Positions 1 to 22,800 of a stretch of DNA of 64,000 nucleotides are shown here, in pieces. Numbering within the stretch: position 1 is the first letter of the stretch; the number at the start of each line of letters is the position of its first letter. Below the pieces are notes generated by a model. That model saw only the letters and a list, made by a program, of their open reading frames with translations. It was not told the origin of the DNA and searched no databases. The position numbers were made by a program, and so were the translations under genes. The stretch is from contig JAUMIR010000012.1 of assembly GCA_030847615.1 (NCBI GenBank), positions 3,775,501 through 3,839,500 of the forward strand, in the 5' to 3' direction. The DNA is from Gambelia wislizenii. Its lineage: Eukaryota > Chordata > Lepidosauria > Squamata > Crotaphytidae.

Positions 1-90
1 ATCTGTGAAATGGCAGGAGGCGTGGATTCCTGCCATTTCATAGATCCTTGTGTCTTCCTCTAGCCTTGCAAATACAGTACAGGTATGTAT

Positions 91-708
91 CATAGAATCA
101 TAGAATTGTAGAGTTGGAAGAGACCATGAGGGCCATCCAGTCCAACCCCCTGCCATGCAGGAAATCACAATCAAAGCATCCCCGACAGATGGCCATCCAG
201 CCTCTGTTTAAAGACCTGCAAGGAAGGAGACCCCATCACGCTCCGAGGGAGTGTGTTCCACTGCCGAACAGGTCTTACTGTCAAAAAGTTCCTCCTCATG
301 TTGATGTGGAATGTCTGCTCCTGGAGCTTGCACCCATTGCTCCGTGTTCCAGTCTCTGGAGCAGCAGAAAACAAGCCTGCTCCATCCTCAGCGTGACATC
401 CCTTCAAATACTTAAACAGGGCTATCATATCGCCTCTTAACCGTCTTTTTTCCAGGCTAAACATACCCAGCTCCCTAAGTCTCTCCTTATAAGGCATTGT
501 TTCCAGACCTTTCACCATTTTAGTTGTCCTTCTTTGGACATGCTCCAATTTGTCAATATCCTTTTTGAATTGTGGTGCCCAGAACTGGACACAGTATTCT
601 AAGTGAGGTCTGACCAAGGCAGAATAGAGTGGCACTATTACTTGCCTTGATCTAGACACTATACTTCTATTGATACAGCCCAAAATCGCATTGGCCTTTT
701 TAGCTGCC
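91..708 (-). mobile_element. CR1 LINE 3' end, 5'-truncated
   Basis: Read on the minus strand, it encodes the C-terminal part of a CR1 reverse transcriptase ([15 protein letters not shown] through the RQWNTLP region). It ends with the CR1 terminal ATTCTATGATTCTATG octamer repeat at 91-106 of the plus strand. It is closely related to the copy at 46.5-47.4 kb and is broken. Confidence 0.9.
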
Positions 709-762
709 ATATGTACTACGCTACTTGTGTTGTAGCTCAAAATGTTTTTGGATTTTGGAGTA

Positions 763-992
763 CAGTTGTCCCTCCACATTCACAGATTTGGCATTCATGG
801 TTTTAAGTATTCACGGCTTTAAAATATTCTTAAAAAAATAATAATCCAAAAAGCAAACCTTGATTTTGCCGCCTTATATCAGGGACACCATTTTGCTATG
901 CCATTGCATATCATGGGATTTGAGTATTCATGGATTTGGGTATTCACGGGGGGTCCTGGAACCAAACCCCAGCGAATGTGAAGGGACAACTG
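763..992 (+). mobile_element. Tigger/pogo-like MITE (family A), copy 1
   Basis: About 230 bp bounded by inverted repeats starting CAGTTGTCCCT and ending AGGGACAACTG. It is flanked by TA on both sides (761-762 and 993-994), the mariner-superfamily target duplication. The termini resemble the mammalian MER2/Tigger group. Non-coding. Confidence 0.85.
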
Positions 993-1276
993 TACTTCGG
1001 TTTTCAGAATTCCAGATAAGGGATGCTCCACCTGTATTAATGATATTAAAACAAGTAAATGACAACATTACATTTTATACTTTCAATTTACAGTTAAAAT
1101 CTCAGTTATTTCTCAAGTGTCTGGTATCTCTGCTGTAAGCCCACAGTCTGCTGGCAACTTGTAAAGCCCTGTAAAGATTGACATTAAAATAGAATCCAAA
1201 TTCTTCGCATCGTGAGATCTCTGCTTCCTCTCTTTTTGATCTTTTTAGGGAGCCCAGTAGGCCGGGTAGCTGTGAG

Positions 1277-15899
<14,623 letters not shown>

Positions 15900-17690
15900 C
15901 CTGAATATGGCTTGCCCTGCACTAGGGAGAACTCCTTACTTTGAACCTTTAACCTGTGTGTTTTTACGTGCATCATGGAGGTCCTTTGCTGCTCAGATCT
16001 GGAGGATTGCTCAGGACAGAGATGGAAGAGGACTCAGAATCCTGTTGGGCTCACTATTGTGCACCAAGACTTAATGTTCTTCATTATTAACCCTGGAGTT
16101 TGGAGCTCCTTAACTTCTGCCTGATCATGAGAAAGAAAGGCTCTCTCCTCTGGAAACACCCCTCATCTGATTTAGTGCCATTAAATGCGGGACTCTCAGT
16201 ATCCGCTATCTTGCTGAGCATTTTTTAGTGAAACTTGAAGACTCACTGCCACTCTTGGTCCTTCTCCTTTGATGGTAGCCTAACAGAATGGGCTAGTTGA
16301 CCTACGATCTGACAAATGCAAGCTTCATCAATACCTGTATATGCTCATATTTCAGTTTTGATGGAATGACTTCTAAGCATACAGTTGTAAGCATCCTGTG
16401 AATTTGTTCCTAAAATGATACTGAAAGTTGGGTTAAAATTATTTATAAAATGCACTGTTTGTACTTGATTATCTTCAGTACCTAATGTGGTTACAATTTT
16501 TTAAAAAATTAAATTAAATGGTAGCTGTTTAATATTAGAACTAAGTTGATCATCTTGTACTGAGAAGTCTAGACACATAGACCAAGACTGAATTGCTTTC
16601 TTTTGATAAACGATTGTGACTCAATCAGATTTTGCCTGGGAAAGGGAAGCTTACTGTATATTTTTATAGTGTGGAGAACTGGACCACAAGGCCCTATACA
16701 GTCTTGTAGTGGAAAACAATGTAAAAAGTTAGTTCGTAGCCATTTGTGTCTGAAAAAAGTGCTGAAGCTTGGCTCTTTAAATAGAACCAGACTCTTGACA
16801 GCAACAAATAAAAAAAAGAAGCAAACTGCCTGATGAATTATTTTAAAAATGTATTATAGCTTGATATTTGGTGGTATCACTCAGCCAATTCCTGTCCCTA
16901 AATCTTGTTCCATGTTCAAATGCTTACATAAAAGGAATTTAGGGTGCAATTCAGCCAAGGTCTACATTTATAAGTGCTATATATAAAGTTATAATTTAAT
17001 GGGAGAAAGTTTGAAATATGTGTTTACCTCTTTTACTAGTTTCAGTCAGACTGAAAAGTATTTACTTTAAATTGTGCCCATTGATTTCTCAATACCATCA
17101 CTGAGCGCTCTGATAAACTGATAATCTGTCAATATTCGCTTCACAAATTCTGCCCAGGAGGTTTTCAATTGGATTTTTGGCTGCAGGACTGGCACATAGG
17201 TGTCTGAATGGATAGGTCAATGTTACACAACTAAAGTAACAAAATTGCTGGTGAAATGTATCTGTAGAAATTGGGACAGCTTGTAAATAAATCTGTGGAA
17301 GAAGACAGCAACTGCTACTTTCCGCCTTTTATCCACCTAATATTTTGTTATTTTTAATTACGTAACTAAATTACACATTCCACCAGTCATCGTTGTAGGG
17401 AGAATCCAACTTGAAAGTGCTTTATGCTGAATTTTAAAATGGGGGAAGCATTTTTTTGGTTAAAAAAAAATATGTGGATTATGAGTTGTTATTCTTGCCT
17501 TGTACTAACTGATTTATCATATTGATTCTAGAGTGGGTTAAAGATTTTAATATCTGTATTTGTCTCCTGTACAGGAAGGTTTCTTAAGGAAATAAAACTT
17601 TCACCTTATTGTAGATTTTAGCATGTTTATGTTGGAGTTTTGTTGCTTTAATGTACATGTAAAAATACAAAGCAATAAAAGAGCTATTTC
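15900..17690 (+). other. FLCN: FLCN 3' UTR (end uncertain) with three AATAAA signals
   Basis: No further ORF or recognisable transposon occurs after the FLCN stop until the MITE near 17.8 kb. AATAAA hexamers lie at 16807-16812, 17591-17596 and 17674-17679. The last two, followed by T/C-rich sequence, would give a 3' UTR of about 1.7-1.8 kb. The true cleavage site cannot be fixed without transcripts. Confidence 0.6.
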
Positions 17691-17797
17691 CCCCCTCTCT
17701 CCCACTAGGAAAACATGGTTTTTGTGTTATGAGTGGGGCTTTTCAAGAATTGGCTTTACTGTTCAGATCAGTAAAATATCATACTTTCCTACTGTCA

Positions 17798-18424
17798 CAG
17801 GTGCCGTCTACATGGTTAAAAAAATTACATACGGCGTTTGGAAGATTGATCATGTGTACACACGGCCGTTCGGATGCATACATGTCTTTTGGAAGGGGGG
17901 CTAGCGAATCCCCCGTAAACTATGTGGATTTGGTATTCGGGAGGATTAGCGAATCTCGAGCTCCGTACAGCCGTTTGTATTATTGACGGTCTGTACATCC
18001 CGTTCGCACACATACGAACAAGCAGTGTAATCTGATTGGCTGGCCAAGCACAGGGGGCCATATTGGATTCCCAGCTAAGTGAGAGTCACCATGTTGGATT
18101 CCCGGCTAAGCGAGAGTCCAGTAAGTCCATGAAATGCAGATTTTTATATATTCATTTTTATTTTACATTATAAATAGGGAAAACCGACTGTCTGCGAAAA
18201 AGGCACCTTTTAAAATGAAAAAAAAAAAAAGCGTTGGGAGATTCAAAACCGCCGCTTGGTTCGCTCGCTCCAGCCAGCTGGGCAAGGGGGGGGGTCATAT
18301 GGAATTTGGGGGGGGGTAAAAAATTGTGTAGGCAGATCATACACATATGAATGGCTGCCTTTTGGGATTTTTTACCCCCCAAATGGGTACTTTTTTTTTC
18401 CCCCATCATGTAGACGGGGCCTCA
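17798..18424. mobile_element. MITE with GCCCCGTCTACATG inverted termini
   Basis: The left end GTGCCGTCTACATG (17801-17814) is the inverted match of CATGTAGACGGGGCCTC at 18408-18424. The interior has further inverted segments (GAATCCCCCGTAAAC, TTTTTTACCCCCCAAATGGG). It carries no transposase frame. It sits between the FLCN 3' end and the PLD6 promoter. Confidence 0.75.
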
Positions 18425-18828
18425 ATTTGGCAGGGACAGCCCTGATTAATTCTCTTTGTCATTCCACTTTTTTTTCAGCTTCTTTTAAAATATTCCATTT
18501 TTTTTTCCTCTTCCGGCTTTGTCCTCAGCTTACTTTAATTGCTGCAAATTGAGTTCAAAGAGCAAAACCAGTTTGCATAAAATTAGCATGAGGGGAGATG
18601 AGAGAAAAGGGCAGAATCTTGCTCTTCCCAGTTGGCTCAGGCAAAAGCACACTGCTGCAGCCTCTCCTAGCTTGTCTGTTCTTCTCCATGACTAATATTT
18701 GCCATCTTGATCATAATAATTGATCAAAAATTGATCATGCAAAATCAAAAAATTGATCATGCAAAAGGGATCTAGGAGCCTTATCGGACCACAAGCTGAT
18801 TTAGCCTTTAAGAGAAAGTGGACAGTGG

Positions 18829-19340
18829 TGCGCATGCGTTGACTACAGCGCTCAGGGGTGAAAAAAACGCAGAAGCTCCGACTGGTGGAAGGGGCGTGGC
18901 TAAGTGGGACAGCGCAGGCGCAATGGTGTAACCACGCCCCTCTTGATTGCAGCGGGTGGGTAGAGAAGGGAGCTCGAGAGGATGCGCATGCGCCTTGGTG
19001 TCCCCACGCGCTGTGTGAAGGAAAGGGCGGTAAAAGGCGACCGGCGGTTGGACTGGGAAGGGAGCGCGAGGGGACCGCGCATGCGCCTTGGCTCTTTGGA
19101 GGTGAAGGCGGTGAAAGAAGGCAGGCGGTTGGACTGAGAAGGGAGCGTGGCGGAATCGCGCATGCGCTATGCCTCTGTGGAGAAAAAGGCGGTAAAAGGA
19201 AACCGGCGGTTAGGCAGGAGGGATTAGGAGCGCGCGACACTGGGAGCGCGCATGCGCCTTAGCCTTCCCACGCGCCCTGAGCGGTAAAATCCAAACGGAA
19301 ATTGGAGAAAGGAGCGCGAAAGGAATAGGGTGCGCATGCG
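18829..19340 (+). promoter_or_regulatory. PLD6: PLD6 promoter: seven ~84-bp repeat units with NRF1-type palindromes
   Basis: The palindrome core GCGCATGCG occurs at 18830, 18984, 19077, 19158, 19248 and 19332, with a variant AGCGCAGGCGC at 18911; spacings are 72-93 bp. Each unit also has GGAGCGCG-like and GGCGGT(T/A)-like text, so whole units were duplicated. TGCGCATGCGC is the consensus for the activator NRF1. The block is CpG-rich and ends about 85 bp before the PLD6 ATG. Confidence 0.85.
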
Positions 19341-19424
19341 TATTCCGCTTCTAGGCGGAAAAGGGCGGTTAATCCGCGAGGAGGAGTCCGGAGCGCGACG
19401 CCAAGGACGCCGCCTGAGGCGAGG

Positions 19425-19854
19425 ATGTGGGGCGTCCACGCGAGGGCCTTGCTGGCCGTGGGGCTGGGCGCGGCCCTGGAGGCGCTGGCCTGCTGGCTGC
19501 TGAGGCGGCGAGGCGAGGCGTCGCCGGTGCGCGAGGTGCTTTTCTTCCCGTCGCGGGCGGCCTGCGTCCAGGAGCTGCTGGCCGAGGCCGAGGCCGGGAG
19601 AGAGGCCGAGTCGGAGCCCCCTCGCCCGCCCTGCCCGTGCCCGCTCCCGCACCGCCCCAGCGCCCTCGGCCGCCTCCTGGCCCGCCTGCTCTCGGCCCGC
19701 CGCTCGCTCGAGGTCTGCGTCTTCGCCTTCTCCAGCCCGCAGCTCCGCCGGGCCGTCGTCGCCCTCCACCGCCGAGGGGTCCGCGTCCGCGTCGTCACCG
19801 ACACCGACTACATGGCCCTCAGGGGATCCCAGATCGGCCTCCTCCGCCTGGCCG
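19425..19854 (+). CDS. PLD6: PLD6 exon 1 coding part (residues 1-143)
   Basis: GC-rich exon from ATG to the donor GCCG|GTAGGT. Encodes the membrane anchor, the zinc-binding region and the first half of the PLD fold, ending [10 protein letters not shown]. The Gly codon is split by the intron. Confidence 0.96.
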
Positions 19855-22800
19855 GTAGGTACGGAGCGAAGGGAGCCCTGGCCGGTCAGTTAACGCCGGC
19901 TCAGTGAGGCTGCTGGAGCCACAACCTAAGTCGCTAAAATGAGTGCGATAGGACCCCCTTATCCGCGGGGAGTGGTTCTGGGAGAGCCGTGGATACAAAA
20001 GACCGTGGATAATAGCGAGCGCCATTGAAAATTATGGGACTTCCGGTTTTAAATACCATCGAGCTGGGGAACCTTGCTTTGTAACTCTTAAACTAAGAAC
20101 AACCCTTGGTTTGCAAAGCTGATTGTAAAAGGAGCAAAAAAGCCAGGATTTGCAGTTCAAAAAATTAGCAAGCGTTCTGGCTTGTACTGTTCTAATGCAA
20201 CTGTTGTATCTGCTAGGTATGTTGATGTTAGAGAAGTTTCCCTATGTGAATAAACAATTACTTTGCTCATTTCTCAAATATTAACATAACATAAATAATA
20301 GCATAACTAAACTATTACAAAGATATATATAAATAAAAATAAAGACACTTGGCATCTTACCTCCCAGCAGTTGGTTAGACAGTTGTCCCTCCACATTCAC
20401 GGATGTGGCATTCACGGTTTTAAGTATTCACGGTTTGAAAATATTCTTTAAAAAATGATAATCCAAAAAGCAAACTTTGATTTTACCCTCTTATAGAAGG
20501 GACACCATTTTGCTATGCCATTGCATAGAATGGGACTTGAGTATTCACTGATTTGGGTTATTCAGGGGGTGTGTGTTTCCTGTATCTATTAAATCAAGGC
20601 ATCTTATTTTGATCTAATGAAAACAAAAATAAACTGCTCCAGATTGTGTAGTAAGTGTCAGGCTCATCCCTGAATTCTGGGTATTGGAGTGGAATTCATG
20701 GAGGCCCTGACATGTAGCTAGTATTTTTCTAGGTTGCGCCTGAGGCGTCGCGGCTGGCAAGGAGAACCCCCTCCCCGCTCTTTTTTGGGGGCTGAGGCCG
20801 GAGGGAACGCGCGCCCTTCGGGGCTCCGGGCGCTTGGCGGTGCCTCTCCGCGGGGCAAGAAAAGCCGCCTGAGCCCGGTGGGAACGAGGGAGCCCCCCAC
20901 CAAGCCTCGCCTGGCCCTCCCCTCCATCTTCCCTCGCTCCCTCCCTCCCTCTCCCCTGGACCTCCCTCCCCTCCCGCCTGGCGACTTCTCCCGGGGCTCC
21001 CGCGGCTGCCTTTTTCGATTGGTTGGGGATGTGTCTGTTTACCTCTGGCTCGAACTTCTCCCAGGAGCAGCTCAACTCTAGGTTATGGGCAAGTCAGAAA
21101 GTCAGATGGATATAACTGAAATGAACTCTCCAAGACAAAAGAAAAAACTGCGATGGAGTGCGTTGGAAATAGGGCTCACTGTTGTTGTCATTCTCCTTGC
21201 TATTGTGGCTATCACCATGATCACTCTGTATGCTACTTATGATGATGGTGTTTGTAAAACATCTGATTGCATAAAATCAGCTGCCCGAATCATTGAGAAC
21301 ATGGATACAACATCACAACCTTGTGAAAATTTCTATCAGTATGCTTGTGGAGGATGGTTAAAGAAGAACATCATCCCAGAGACAAGTTCCCGTTATAGTA
21401 ACTTTGACATTTTAAGAGATGAGCTAGAAGTTGTTTTGAAAGATGTCCTCGACAAGGAAAACAGTGATGATATAGAAGCTGTCAAGAAAGCAAAAACACT
21501 TTACAGATCTTGCATAAATGAGACGGCTATTGATAGCAGAGGAGGCAAACCACTCATCGACATAATGCCAACTTTTTCTGACTGGCCTGTGGCATCGGAC
21601 ACCTGGGACCGTGATTATGGCACCTCATGGCGTTCCGGCCAAGATTGTGTCGGATCGGGGGGCACAATTTACCTCGCAGTTTTGGAAGGCTTTCACGAAC
21701 CTTCTAGGGGTGGAGCTCGGTCTCAGCAGCTCCCATCATCCCCAATCGGATGGACAATCGGAACGAACGAATCAGACTCTGGAACAATACCTAAGATGCT
21801 ATGTGAATTTCCAACAATCTGATTGGGTTGATCTTCTGCCTTTTGCTGAAGTGGCCTACAATAATGCCACTCACCAGAGCACTGGGCTCTCACCGTTCAA
21901 GGTTGTGTCCCTGGGCATGATTTCGGTCCCCTCCCCTTGTTGGAGGGGTCCCCCAACTCTGACCCCGTTTCGGTCTCCCAGTGGAGTCAAAAGGTCAGGG
22001 ATGCGTGGCCTCATGTAATCTCGGCCTTGGACTTTGCCAAAGCACGCTACAAACATTATGCTGATCAGAAACGGGACGCTTCCCCTAGATATGCAGTGGG
22101 AGATCTGGTTTATTTGTCCACCAAATTCCTTAAGTGTCCCCAACCCTCTAAAAAGTTGGGAGCCAAATACATTGGGCCTTTTCGTGTGGTTAGGATGTTA
22201 AATCCTGTGGCTTTTGAACTGTCTTTGCCTAAGTTGTACCGTCATGTACATCCTGTGTTTCATTCTAGCCTGCTCAAGCCCGTGCACCCTCCGGACAAAC
22301 ACCATCCGGCTCCAGAACCTGCTCCTCAGCCGATCCTGGTGGATCAGGACCAACATTTTGAAATTTCTGAGATTCTGGACTCTAGACTTCACCGGGGAGG
22401 GTTACAGTATTTGGTAAGGTGGAAACACCTGCCTTTGGGCCATGCGGAGTGGGTTGCTTCTGAGCATGTCAATGCCAAACGCTTGTTGCGAAAGTTTCAT
22501 GCCCGCTTTCCCGATAAGCCTGGCTGAGAAAGGGGGAGGGTTGGTCTTCAGGGGGGCAGTATGTCAGGCTCATCCCTGAATTCTGGGTATTGGAGTGGAA
22601 TTCATGGAGGCCCTGACATGTAGCTAGTATTTTTCTCAGGCTTTTGGAATGTCTGAGAATTGAGCCAGGCCTCCTGGTTGGCATGGTAACGCAAGTCCTA
22701 CCAGGAATTCAAGGCCACGCTTGCCGGCTACTCTTGCTCCCCCGTGGAATAACTCCCACCCTGCTCTGTCTGTTCTCACGCTTGATGCCTTATTATCTCT

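Noticed and set aside
19224..19804. Two 181-residue minus-strand frames opposite PLD6 exon 1
   Set aside because: Shadow frames in CpG-rich sequence; the plus strand encodes PLD6 with correct splice sites and catalytic continuation.
20734..21081. A 115-residue frame in the captured GC-rich leader
   Set aside because: It lies in the presumed 5' UTR of MME, has a compositionally biased sequence (Arg/Pro/Gly) and no similarity I recognise.
21085..21630. A genuine local neprilysin gene
   Set aside because: It has no introns, stops at codon 182, lacks the zinc site, and sits between LTR ends with a target duplication; it is a captured retrocopy.
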